Positions 1 through 6,629 are shown, counted from the first letter of the stretch. The stretch is 7,738 nucleotides of DNA from Dysgonomonas sp. (GCA_030151105.1 JASLEN010000448.1:1-7738); one strand, 5' to 3'. A program made the numbers and translations. The notes: a model not told the origin generated them from the sequence alone.

Positions 1-693
1 TCCAATGCTAAAGTCTTAACTTATCTCTTTATTGCTATGTTTGTAAAGTTCCTAATCACTGGAGCTGAATTTATAACATCCACAGCAGTAATGGCTATTT
101 GTCCTATCATCTACTACTCAATCATTGAACAAAAAAGCATAAAAGACATAGTTCTTACTTTTATCAAATCATCACTCGTCGCAATTGGAGGCATCATAGC
201 TGGTTTTGTTGTACTAATCACACAAATAAAGTTCTATGCAGGGACATGGCAAGCAGGAATAGATCATATTATTTTCTCATTTACCAAGCGTTCAGCTGGC
301 AGTGATGCTTTAGGAGGACACACTGTAGGAGACGTACTAAAAACATACTTAACCGAAAGTTCTATTTTCATGTGGGATTTTGCTCCTAGTATTGCTATTA
401 ACTTTGGAATAGTTACGGTTTTGATTTTAATAGTATGCTTATTGGCTTTTAAACTAAATAAGCGTTCTAATCTATCTAAAGCCGAAAAGACAAAAAACAA
501 AGCACTCATAATCATCACTATTATTTCAATTACAGGACCACTTTCATGGATTATCATATTTGCACAACATGCTTATATACATACTCCATTTGATTATATC
601 ACGTGGTATATGCCGTTCTGCATCTATGGATTTATAGTGATAGGAACTACTATTAAACTTATCTCAAAACAAGTTACTAAAAATAAGATCTAA
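1..693 (+). CDS. Polytopic integral membrane protein, 5'-truncated by the window edge
   Basis: The frame is open from base 1 and ends at TAA 691-693, giving 230 visible residues. The first ATG, at 37, is internal to an already open frame, so the true start is probably outside the window. About five or six hydrophobic membrane spans are visible, roughly at residues 5-20, 25-42, 54-76, 130-150, 169-190 and 205-225. Between the third and fourth lies a hydrophilic loop of about 50 residues, and a Lys-rich cytoplasmic-looking loop follows the fourth. The C-terminus is basic (KQVTKNKI). The layout resembles the C-terminal part of GT-C-like or other polytopic envelope enzymes, but I see no diagnostic motif and do not assign a function. 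It converges on the aldolase gene, with a shared terminator between them. I am sure it is a real gene and unsure of its family. Confidence 0.75.
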   Translation, partial: SNAKVLTYLFIAMFVKFLITGAEFITSTAVMAICPIIYYSIIEQKSIKDIVLTFIKSSLVAIGGIIAGFVVLITQIKFYAGTWQAGIDHIIFSFTKRSAGSDALGGHTVGDVLKTYLTESSIFMWDFAPSIAINFGIVTVLILIVCLLAFKLNKRSNLSKAEKTKNKALIIITIISITGPLSWIIIFAQHAYIHTPFDYITWYMPFCIYGFIVIGTTIKLISKQVTKNKI

Positions 694-717
694 TCAATAA
701 GATAAGATCATTATACA

Positions 718-750
718 AAAAAGGTTTCGAACAATGTTCGAAACCTTTTT
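718..750. terminator. Bidirectional intrinsic terminator between convergent genes
   Basis: A perfect 15-bp stem (718-732 pairing with 736-750) closes on a 3-nt AAT loop. The GC-containing core GGTTTCGAAC is flanked by an A-run on one side and a T-run on the other, so each strand shows a hairpin followed by U residues. It lies 25 bp after the stop of the membrane protein gene and 23 bp after the stop of the aldolase gene, so it can end both transcripts. Confidence 0.9.
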
Positions 751-772
751 CTTGTTATCTAAAAACTCTTAG

Positions 773-1771
773 TTATGCTTTACCAGCACTTCCTAGTACG
801 TTTTCAATTTTGTGTTTGTATAGAGCTTTCAAGTTATCACGAGCTGGTCCAAGATATTTACGTGGATCAAACTCACCTGGGCTTTCAGCAAATACTTTAC
901 GAACTGCTGCAGTCATCGCAAGACGACCATCAGAGTCGATATTGATTTTACAAACAGCAGATGCAGCCGCTTTACGCAATTGCTCTTCTGGAATACCAAT
1001 TGCATCTTTCAAGTGACCTCCGTATTTGTTGATTGTAGCAACTTGATCTTGAGGCACTGAAGAAGATCCGTGAAGAACGATAGGGAATCCAGGGATTCTT
1101 TTTTCGATTTCTTCTAGGATGTCGAAACGCAATGGTGGTGGAACTAATACTCCATCAGCATTTTTAGTACATTGGTCTGGTGTAAATTTGTTTGCACCAT
1201 GAGAAGTACCAATTGAAATAGCTAGTGAGTCAACTCCTGTTCTAGTAACAAAGTCAACTACTTCGTCTGGCTCAGTATAAGTATGGTGCTCAGCAACCAC
1301 ATCATCCTCGATACCAGCTAATACTCCAAGTTCTCCCTCTACAGTTACGTCATATTTATGAGCGTACTCTACTACACTTTTAGTTAGAGCAATGTTTTCT
1401 TCGTATGGAAGGTGAGATCCGTCGATCATTACTGAAGAGAATCCCATTTCGATACAAGATTTACACAACTCTAAAGAATCACCATGGTCTAGGTGAAGTG
1501 CGATAGGCACACCTGCTCCTTTAGTCAATTCTTTTGCATATTCTACTGCACCCTGTGCCATGTAGCGTAGCAATGTTTGGTTAGCATATTTACGAGCACC
1601 GCTAGATACTTGCAAGATTACTGGTGAATTTGTTTCAGCAGCAGCACTTACAATAGCTTGCAATTGCTCCAAGTTGTTGAAGTTAAAAGCAGCAATAGCA
1701 TATTTTCCTGCGATTGCTTTTTTAAACAACTCTTTAGTATTAACCAATCCTAAATCTTTGTAATTTACCAT
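773..1771 (-). CDS. fba: Class II fructose-1,6-bisphosphate aldolase
   Basis: This 332-residue protein catalyses reversible cleavage of fructose-1,6-bisphosphate to dihydroxyacetone phosphate and glyceraldehyde-3-phosphate in cytosolic glycolysis and gluconeogenesis. Family hallmarks appear in order. HLDHGD at residues 93-98 holds the catalytic Asp95 and zinc ligand His96. VMIDGSH lies at 114-120 and EGELG, the acidic metal-site region, at 145-149. GTSHG has zinc-ligand His191, LHGSS has His234, and KINIDSD at 275-281 is the phosphate-binding Asn/Asp loop. It is full length for the longer class II form and reads like Bacteroidales orthologues. The ATG at 1771 gives the family-typical N-terminus MVNYKDLGLV. 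The upstream gene in the same orientation ends 134 bp away, and a weak promoter-like octamer lies between them, so it is probably transcribed on its own and ends at the bidirectional hairpin. Catalytic and metal residue roles come from family knowledge. Confidence 0.97.
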   Translation of the reverse strand: MVNYKDLGLVNTKELFKKAIAGKYAIAAFNFNNLEQLQAIVSAAAETNSPVILQVSSGARKYANQTLLRYMAQGAVEYAKELTKGAGVPIALHLDHGDSLELCKSCIEMGFSSVMIDGSHLPYEENIALTKSVVEYAHKYDVTVEGELGVLAGIEDDVVAEHHTYTEPDEVVDFVTRTGVDSLAISIGTSHGANKFTPDQCTKNADGVLVPPPLRFDILEEIEKRIPGFPIVLHGSSSVPQDQVATINKYGGHLKDAIGIPEEQLRKAAASAVCKINIDSDGRLAMTAAVRKVFAESPGEFDPRKYLGPARDNLKALYKHKIENVLGSAGKA

Positions 1772-1832
1772 TATAGTTATTGTTTAAAATTTAATTAATG
1801 TTGATATTATTTTCAATCAGTTATAGTCTCTA

Positions 1833-1840
1833 CAAAAATA
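1833..1840 (-). promoter_or_regulatory. fba: Candidate -7 element for the aldolase gene
   Basis: On the minus strand this reads TATTTTTG, matching the Bacteroidota -7 consensus TAnnTTTG. It would give a leader of about 55 nt before the aldolase ATG. No TTG sits at the expected 19-21 bp upstream spacing, so support is weak. Confidence 0.3.
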
Positions 1841-1905
1841 ACAAATTAAAATGATATTGGTTTAATAATTGTGGCAATTCGTCTTAAATAATCAAAACAA
1901 AGACA

Positions 1906-2808
1906 TTATTTCCACAATGGTGAAGGATACACTCCACTCTCTACCAATTCTTTTATTTTTGCTACCACAGTTGGTCTATCCTCAGCATAAGTTACTCCAA
2001 ACCATTTTTCAGGAGTGTCAAGCACTTTCACATCTGCTTTCTTCTCTTGAATCAACTTATCGATAACGTATGGAATAAAATATTCTGCTTTTAGATTTTC
2101 TGTATTATTCTTCAAGAATTCTCCAAAATACTCATCTGAGTGTTTAAAATAGTCAGGTGTGAACCCCCACATATTCATAGACACAGGCGATTCTTCAGGA
2201 ACTACTGTCCAAGAATCTCCTTCTTTGTATTGGATACTTCCATCTTTTCTTTCGATGTGAGTACGTTCTGTTACTGTTTTCAAGAAACCTTTTTCGTCAG
2301 ACACACACACACCACGAGCTACTGCTCCACTTTCAGAAAGTGTGTTTTTCAATCTATAGCCCACCATGCAATAATGATTATCTTTCCCTGCAAGCTCTGT
2401 CAATTGTTTTGCTAACACCTCATAACTAATACGACCGTAGAAATCATCAGCGTTAATAACAGCGAAAGGCTCATTGATTACACCTTTTCCCATCATCACA
2501 GCATGATTTGTACCCCAAGGTTTTTCACGCTTAGGATCTAGTGTATATCCTTCAGGTAGCTTATCTAGCTCCTGAAAAACCACTTCCACAGGAATCAGGT
2601 TCTCATATTTAGAAAGGATTACCTCCTTAAATTCTTTTTCAAAAAGCTCACGAATCACAAATACCACTTTTCCAAATCCAGCCTTATAAGCATCATAGAT
2701 CGAATAGTCCATAATTGTTTCTCCATTTGGCCCTAAACCATCCAATTGTTTAAGTCCTCCGTATCGACTGCCCATTCCTGCAGCCAGTACCATTAGTGTT
2801 GGCTTCAT
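1906..2808 (-). CDS. Sugar-phosphate nucleotidyltransferase family protein (NTP_transferase fold)
   Basis: This 300-residue cytosolic protein has an N-terminal nucleotide-binding signature, LAAGMGSRYGGLKQ (residues 8-21), matching the G-x-G-(T/S)-R...K pattern of nucleotidyl transferases that join an NTP and a sugar-1-phosphate into an NDP-sugar. PWGTNHA (98-104) is the usual base- and sugar-recognition segment. NADDFYG (119-125) supplies the Mg2+-binding Asp pair. MNMWGF (211-216) and KWFGVTYAEDRP (268-279) complete the sugar-site side. The length suits a single catalytic domain without a C-terminal beta-helix. The exact nucleotide and sugar cannot be read from sequence: a uridylyltransferase is plausible, but MurU-like or other specificities are equally open, so no symbol is given. 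It is oriented with the aldolase gene but separated by 134 bp. The ATG at 2808 sits directly before the conserved N-terminal strand, which fixes the start. Confidence 0.85.
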   Translation of the reverse strand: MKPTLMVLAAGMGSRYGGLKQLDGLGPNGETIMDYSIYDAYKAGFGKVVFVIRELFEKEFKEVILSKYENLIPVEVVFQELDKLPEGYTLDPKREKPWGTNHAVMMGKGVINEPFAVINADDFYGRISYEVLAKQLTELAGKDNHYCMVGYRLKNTLSESGAVARGVCVSDEKGFLKTVTERTHIERKDGSIQYKEGDSWTVVPEESPVSMNMWGFTPDYFKHSDEYFGEFLKNNTENLKAEYFIPYVIDKLIQEKKADVKVLDTPEKWFGVTYAEDRPTVVAKIKELVESGVYPSPLWK

Positions 2809-2847
2809 AAATCTGATTAAATTTTTAGTTAGTTATTATATGAACAA

Positions 2848-2855
2848 CAAATATA
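2848..2855 (-). promoter_or_regulatory. Candidate -7 element for the nucleotidyltransferase gene
   Basis: The minus strand reads TATATTTG, a full match to the Bacteroidota -7 consensus TAnnTTTG. It implies a transcription start near 2841 and a leader of about 30-35 nt. A TTG at the canonical upstream spacing is missing; the nearest, at 2868-2870, is only 12 bp away. Confidence 0.4.
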
Positions 2856-2926
2856 GCCCCAATTTAGCAAATCAGCCTTAGATTGTTGTAATAAATTATT
2901 GTTACAATTATTATTTATCACATAGC

Positions 2927-2952
2927 TTGGTTACCATATTTTATTAACTTTG
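2927..2952 (+). promoter_or_regulatory. Candidate promoter for the DUF3078-like gene
   Basis: TAACTTTG at 2945-2952 matches the TAnnTTTG -7 element, and TTG at 2927-2929 could serve as -33. The 15-bp spacer is shorter than the usual 19-21. The predicted leader before the ATG at 3065 would be about 105 nt. The octamer match is good but the pair is imperfect. Confidence 0.35.
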
Positions 2953-3064
2953 CAATATATGGTGTAGATTTACTGAACTTTTTGGATTATAACAAGTTCT
3001 AATAATTCTACCACCTGAATGATTTAGCATATTTTTATTTAATTTCACTTCGATATTATTTACA

Positions 3065-4717
3065 ATGAGAAATTTTGGATTCTCTCTCCTATTCTTAGTT
3101 TTCTTGATTATTGGCTCAACTCAAATGTTAGTAGCTAATAATAAGATTGTATATCCCCCACTCTATCCCAATGATAGTATTTTGAATAGAATCACGAATA
3201 TAGACATGAGACTAAAACAATTTACGGCAAAGGATACAACGGGAGGGTTTTCTTCGCCTCGAAAAATAGAAATGTCGAGCTATCTTGATTTCAAAAGCAC
3301 AAAAGATGAAAGACAACGTGACAGAGCTGGTCTTATAGTTCTACCTCTAGAATATGAGCCTTTTTTATCTTATATGAACTTCATTGATACAATCCTTATT
3401 GCTCCAGAAATGCTACCCGCAGTTTTTGAAGGGAAACTACTTCCTCGAACAATGGATTTCAGAAAATCTGAGAAAGAGGTATGGCACTCGCCTGCCCCAT
3501 ATCTAATAGATAGAGATAGCCTTGTGTCTCCAGACTTGTACGAATATAAAGCACGAGACAACAAACACTATAGTCTAATAGCCAAAGACAGCACATTCAA
3601 TAGCCGTATATGGAAATCGGATAGAACACGCTTCATCCGTAGAGAATATTATACGAACTATCCACAACGAATAAAATTAAATGCTCTAGCTTTTGACGGT
3701 TCGCCAATTATAAAGGAAGAAGTAGAAAAACGAAATCCATTCAAAGAGTTGATTTCAGCAGGAGATGCAATCGCAATATCAAAACCAGACATTTCTAAGT
3801 ATCAAGTAAAGCAAGTATATTGGAAAAAATGGGGAGAACACAAATTAGACGTTGCGCAAAAATCTTATACAGAAAATTGGAATCCTAAAACAAACAATAG
3901 CTTTCAGGTACAGAGCTACCACAAATTCAATGCTAAGTATAGAAAGAACAAAATAGAATTCAATCATGAACTAGAATGGAGATTGAACGTACAATCTATA
4001 TCACTACCTAGTGAGGACAAAGAGAAAAATCCAGACTACAATGATTTATTAATCAATGATGACTGGCTTAGAACATACAACAAACTCGGGTTGGATGCTT
4101 TTATCAAAAAATGGTCATACATCTTCACTCTTGAAGCAAAGACTCCTGTATTTATCAAACGTGAGCAGAATGACAAGCATAAGAGACAAGCAGCCTTTCT
4201 ATCTCCACTAGAAGTCAACTTCGGTCTTGGAGCGGGATATACTTATGAAAATCAGTCTAAAAAAGTTAAAGATAGGAAGTTGAAAATAGCAATAGATGCC
4301 ACTCCCCTATCTGTCAACCTAAAACACGTGGGAAGCACTAAGGTTTGGGAAACAAATAAACATGGAGTTGTTTTTGAGGACAAAGCAGACGACAAAGACA
4401 AAGATCCCCAAGACAGAAGAAGCGCTCAACGTAGATACACTAAAACGGAAATTGGTTCGACTATCAACATGACCTTCGACTATAAATTTAATAGTTATGC
4501 CTCACTCTATTCGAGATCAAAGTATTTTACCAATTATGAAAGAGCTTATTTAGAGTTTGAGAATACTATAAAAATGCAACTTAACAGATACTTTGCAACC
4601 TCATTCTATCTTTATATGAGATATGATGACTCGGTAGGTACAGAAAAGAGAGACCCTAAATGGAAATATTTCTCATATAACCAAGTTTTAGGTTTTGGGT
4701 TAAGTTATAATTGGTAA
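3065..4717 (+). CDS. Secreted DUF3078-like protein, probable outer-membrane beta-barrel
   Basis: The 550-residue product begins with a Sec signal peptide: basic MRN, a hydrophobic core at residues 6-17, and a likely cleavage after LVA at 22-24. Residues 25-240 form a polar region rich in Tyr, Arg and Asp. From about residue 250 comes WKKWGEHKLDVAQKSYTENW (253-272), resembling the start of DUF3078, a Bacteroidota family of predicted outer-membrane barrels. Alternating amphipathic strands follow (FNHELEWRLNVQS, YIFTLEAKT, VNFGLGAGYTYEN). The protein ends in GFGLSYNW, a terminal aromatic strand typical of barrels recognised by the BAM machinery. A strongly charged stretch at residues 438-457 probably forms an inter-strand loop. 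The ATG at 3065 is chosen because it puts the signal peptide exactly at the N-terminus. The gene stands alone: divergent from the nucleotidyltransferase gene, with a separately promoted tRNA downstream. The DUF assignment is from recall of the family pattern; function is unknown. Confidence 0.75.
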   Translation: MRNFGFSLLFLVFLIIGSTQMLVANNKIVYPPLYPNDSILNRITNIDMRLKQFTAKDTTGGFSSPRKIEMSSYLDFKSTKDERQRDRAGLIVLPLEYEPFLSYMNFIDTILIAPEMLPAVFEGKLLPRTMDFRKSEKEVWHSPAPYLIDRDSLVSPDLYEYKARDNKHYSLIAKDSTFNSRIWKSDRTRFIRREYYTNYPQRIKLNALAFDGSPIIKEEVEKRNPFKELISAGDAIAISKPDISKYQVKQVYWKKWGEHKLDVAQKSYTENWNPKTNNSFQVQSYHKFNAKYRKNKIEFNHELEWRLNVQSISLPSEDKEKNPDYNDLLINDDWLRTYNKLGLDAFIKKWSYIFTLEAKTPVFIKREQNDKHKRQAAFLSPLEVNFGLGAGYTYENQSKKVKDRKLKIAIDATPLSVNLKHVGSTKVWETNKHGVVFEDKADDKDKDPQDRRSAQRRYTKTEIGSTINMTFDYKFNSYASLYSRSKYFTNYERAYLEFENTIKMQLNRYFATSFYLYMRYDDSVGTEKRDPKWKYFSYNQVLGFGLSYNW

Positions 4718-4799
4718 TTATTTTAAACATGCAAACATCTATGAATCAAAGCAAAGTCTCATCAGAGCAAAGAAACTTCGAAAATAATTCATCAAACAC

Positions 4800-4829
4800 T
4801 TGCATTGTATCAAAAAAAGCGTACCTTTG
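4800..4829 (+). promoter_or_regulatory. Strong promoter of tRNA-fMet
   Basis: TTG at 4800-4802 (-33) and TACCTTTG at 4822-4829 (-7, exact TAnnTTTG) are separated by exactly 19 bp, the canonical Bacteroidota spacing. The predicted start near 4835 lies only a few bases before the mature tRNA 5' end at 4842. Confidence 0.8.
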
Positions 4830-4841
4830 TACTCACAATAT

Positions 4842-4913
4842 CGCGGGGTGGAGCAGTGGCAGCTCGTTGGGCTCATAACCCAAAGGTCGTCGGTTCGAAT
4901 CCGGCCTCCGCAA
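4842..4913 (+). tRNA. Initiator tRNA-fMet (anticodon CAT)
   Basis: A full cloverleaf of 72 nt folds from the sequence: 7-bp acceptor, D stem GAGC/GCTC, anticodon stem TTGGG/CCCAA around loop CTCATAA (anticodon 4874-4876), a 5-nt variable loop, and T stem GTCGG/CCGGC around TTCGAAT. Three features mark it as initiator, not elongator: position 1 is C and position 72 is A, leaving the end unpaired; three consecutive G-C pairs close the anticodon stem; and the D stem has the bacterial-initiator A11-T24 pair. The D loop is 7 nt (AGTGGCA). CCA is not encoded (ACAC follows), so a CCA-adding enzyme is needed. A decayed integrase begins 128 bp downstream, consistent with the tRNA 3' end having been an integration target. 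Confidence 0.96.
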
Positions 4914-4923
4914 CACAATTTGA

Positions 4924-4950
4924 ATAAGTCGCTTAATTTAAGCGACTTAT
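4924..4950 (+). terminator. Hairpin after tRNA-fMet, probable terminator
   Basis: A perfect 12-bp stem (4924-4935 with 4939-4950) closes on a 3-nt ATT loop 10 bp after the tRNA. The sequence after it is T-rich but interrupted (CTGTTATTT, then TTTTT at 4964-4968), so it is a less classic intrinsic terminator than the others here. Because it lies between the tRNA and the integrase remnant, it could alternatively belong to the old element's attachment region. Confidence 0.65.
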
Positions 4951-4971
4951 CTGTTATTTAGCGTTTTTACT

Positions 4972-4991
4972 GGGACGCAAACGGGACGCAA
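4972..4991 (+). repeat. Two direct copies of GGGACGCAA, 11-bp period
   Basis: GGGACGCAA occurs exactly at 4972-4980 and again at 4983-4991, separated by AC. The 11-bp period is close to one helical turn, so both copies face the same side of the DNA. They lie between the initiator tRNA and the integrase start, where arm-type recombinase or excisionase sites are found in integrated elements. That role is an inference from position only. Confidence 0.6.
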
Positions 4992-5041
4992 GATTTTAAT
5001 TCATTTTTAAATGTAACCTACCAGCTACACCTAAAAAAAAA

Positions 5042-5972
5042 ATGAATACACTTCAAATAAAGTCCGACTCCTACATAGGATCAGTCATAGACTATACTCC
5101 ACCCCGACTACACGTGGGTAACGATTGGTATGTTGACTTCTACAGCTATGATCCTGCTCAGAAAAAGAAAAGAAGAAAAAAATATAAGCTTAACTATATA
5201 GAAAAAATTGGTGACCGTCGTCGCTATGCTGCCAATCTCATCAAGAAACTACACCAGAAACTAGAAGATGGTTGGAACCCTTGGATAGAATCTGAGAATG
5301 AAAGAGCCTATCACACCTTCAAAGATGTTTGTGACCATTATAGAAGATACATAACAAAATTGGAAGCTGATGGTATTCTTAGACCCGATACATACAGGGA
5401 CTACACCTCTCAATTGAGGAACATCGAGGAATGGAACACTGGAAAGAAAAGTCCTATTGTGTATATCTACCAGTTTGACCGAATGTTTATTGTAGACCTA
5501 TTAGAATACATGTATATAGGTAGAGGAAATTCAGCTGTTACCAGGAACAACTATCTGACTTTTGCTCGTGGTTTCTGCAATTTCTTGCTAAATCATCAAT
5601 ATGTGAAGGATAACCCATCTGAAGGAATTGCCTTTATCAGTAAAAGCAAAATGAAAAAGATTAGAACTGTGATCGAGGAGGCTGATATTATTAAACTGTG
5701 TGAGTATCTAGATAAAAATAATAAACACTTCTTATTGGCCTGTTATATTTTGCACTATTGCTTTGTACGCCCTAAAGAGATGAGTTATATCCAGCTAAAG
5801 CATATCAACTTGAACAAACAGACATTATATATACCTGGAGAGATTTCAAAGAATGGGAACAATGAGATTGTGACATTGCCTATAAAAGTGATACATCTCA
5901 TGCTAGAGCTTGAAGTATTCAAATCAGCCAAGTGAATATTACTTATTTGCTGATAAATTTAAACTGAACTAG
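5042..5972 (+). pseudogene. Truncated, frameshifted tyrosine recombinase (phage-type integrase)
   Basis: The open frame 5042-5935 encodes 297 residues, well short of the roughly 400 usual for Bacteroidota phage-type integrases. Residues 1-80 look like an arm-binding region (WYVDFYSYDPA, basic KKKRRKKYKL). Residues 90-195 form the SAM-like core-binding domain (TFKDVCDHYRRYI, RNNYLTFARGFCNFLL). The catalytic domain starts near 205 and retains the first catalytic Arg (FVRPKEM, Arg243) and the beta-hairpin Lys (SKNGNNEIVTLP, Lys270). The frame then stops after EVFKSAK. Shifting by one base at about 5930 restores SEYYLFADKFKLN (5931-5969), which resembles the next segment of these integrases, before another stop at 5970-5972. 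The HxxR, His/Trp and nucleophilic Tyr motifs are not found in the following bases. It should therefore be catalytically dead. The ATG at 5042 follows a run of ten A residues. It is probably the relic of an element inserted at tRNA-fMet. Confidence 0.85.
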
Positions 5973-6075
5973 TTGTACAAAAAACTAGGAACCGCTCAGG
6001 AGAGTACTCTTCACTTTTACATTTCGAAATTACATTTTCTGTATATCCCAAAGAACCACTATTACATTTATAAAC

Positions 6076-6108
6076 AAAAAAAAAGCTAAACCATTTCTGA
6101 TTTAGCTT
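6076..6108 (-). terminator. rpsT: Intrinsic terminator of rpsT
   Basis: On the minus strand an 8-bp stem, AAGCTAAA/TTTAGCTT (6101-6108 with 6083-6090), encloses a 10-nt loop and is followed directly by a run of T residues (opposite A 6076-6084). It begins 26 bp after the rpsT stop codon. The 103 bp between it and the integrase remnant show no gene. Confidence 0.85.
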
Positions 6109-6134
6109 CTGTATTCTCTTCGCTCTTTATTCTC

Positions 6135-6386
6135 TTATAGAGATTTCATGTGAGCTGAAAGACTAGACTTCAAGTTAGCTGCTTTGTTTTTGTGAATGAT
6201 ATTTTTCTTCACCAACTTATCTAACTTTGAACAAACCTCAGGGAATAATTTTTCCGCTTCAGCTTTGTCTGTAAGTCCACGGAATCCTTTTACTGAGTTA
6301 CGTGTTGTTCTACCAACATATCTATTTCTCAAGCGTCTTGATTCTGCTTGTCTTATTCTTTTTTCTGCTGATTTGTGATTTGCCAT
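6135..6386 (-). CDS. rpsT: 30S ribosomal protein S20
   Basis: The 83-residue, strongly basic protein starts MANHKSAEKRIRQ and carries the S20 signature RRLRNRYVGRTTRNSVK and the C-terminal IIHKNKAANLKSSL, as expected for the three-helix bundle that binds 16S rRNA in the body of the small subunit. Length is normal for S20 (about 82-90). The ATG at 6386 gives the universal MANHKS start. It lies 45 bp downstream of tRNA-Glu in the same direction. That gap contains neither a terminator hairpin nor a TAnnTTTG promoter, so S20 is probably transcribed from the tRNA-Glu promoter. It ends at its own terminator. Confidence 0.98.
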   Translation of the reverse strand: MANHKSAEKRIRQAESRRLRNRYVGRTTRNSVKGFRGLTDKAEAEKLFPEVCSKLDKLVKKNIIHKNKAANLKSSLSAHMKSL

Positions 6387-6431
6387 TTGGACTAATCTAT
6401 TTTATTTCTTATTATTCTTTTCTACTTAAAG

Positions 6432-6503
6432 TAGCCCGTAGGGGAGTCGAACCCCTCTTTCCAGGATGAAAACCTGGCGTCCTAACCGATAGACGAACGG
6501 GCC
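6432..6503 (-). tRNA. tRNA-Glu (anticodon TTC)
   Basis: The minus strand folds into a complete 72-nt cloverleaf: acceptor GGCCCGT/ACGGGCT, D stem GTCT/GGAC, anticodon stem CCAGG/CCTGG around TTTTCAT (anticodon TTC, opposite 6468-6470), a 4-nt variable loop, and T stem AGGGG/CCCCT around TTCGACT. The first acceptor pair is a G1-U72 wobble, and the discriminator is A. CCA is not encoded. The gene lies between a canonical promoter and rpsT, with which it appears to be co-transcribed. Confidence 0.97.
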
Positions 6504-6558
6504 GTATTCTTGAGTTATGCTGTCTTAGAAACCTGCGTTGTTCTCTTGATTACGGCTG

Positions 6559-6589
6559 CAAAGATATAGCCTTTTTTCAAACCTCCAAA
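6559..6589 (-). promoter_or_regulatory. Strong promoter of the tRNA-Glu/rpsT unit
   Basis: On the minus strand, TTTG (6586-6589) is the -33 element and TATCTTTG (6559-6566) an exact TAnnTTTG -7 element. The spacer between the TTG (6586-6588) and the octamer is exactly 19 bp. The predicted start near 6552 leaves about 50 nt of 5' leader before the tRNA. Phased T-tracts lie directly upstream. Confidence 0.8.
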
Positions 6590-6601
6590 CTATTCGAGTA
6601 C

Positions 6602-6629
6602 TTTTTTTCAATCTTTTTTCATCTTTTTT
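6602..6629. repeat. Helically phased T-tracts upstream of the tRNA-Glu promoter
   Basis: T-runs of 6-7 bases occur at 6602-6608, 6614-6619 and 6624-6629, and a further one lies within the promoter at 6572-6577. The last two belong to a perfect tandem decamer, ATCTTTTTTC twice (6611-6630). The 10-12 bp period is that of phased A-tracts that bend DNA. Relative to the minus-strand promoter they sit about 50-80 bases upstream of the transcription start, where an UP-like or curved activating segment would lie. Confidence 0.6.

Noticed and set aside
810..1016. Open frame on the plus strand inside the aldolase gene; similar antisense frames lie within the nucleotidyltransferase, DUF3078-like and rpsT genes
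   Set aside because: They are antisense shadows of well-supported coding sequences and carry no recognisable domain or own start signal.
1868..1918. Inverted repeat ATTGTGG/CCACAAT around the end of the nucleotidyltransferase gene
   Set aside because: Only 7 bp with a 37-nt loop and no T-run after it; this does not look like a terminator or a riboregulator.
4707..4724. AT-only hairpin (ATAATT/AATTAT) over the stop of the DUF3078-like gene
   Set aside because: The 6-bp stem is all A/T and only a few T residues follow, too weak to call a terminator.
4729..4875. Small open frame of about 48 codons starting at ATG 4729 after the DUF3078-like gene
   Set aside because: It runs through the tRNA-fMet promoter and into the tRNA itself, and its residues resemble no protein; it is chance.
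5968..6010. Short symmetric sequences after the integrase remnant: CTAGTT/AACTAG hairpin and the palindrome AGAGTACTCT
   Set aside because: A 6-bp stem and a 10-bp palindrome are expected by chance in this AT-rich spacer, and neither matches the tRNA 3' end as an attachment site would.
5936..6134. Searched for a second copy of the tRNA-fMet 3' end (a right attachment site) between the integrase remnant and rpsT
   Set aside because: No segment like CCGGCCTCCGCAA is found here or elsewhere in the window, so element boundaries cannot be drawn.
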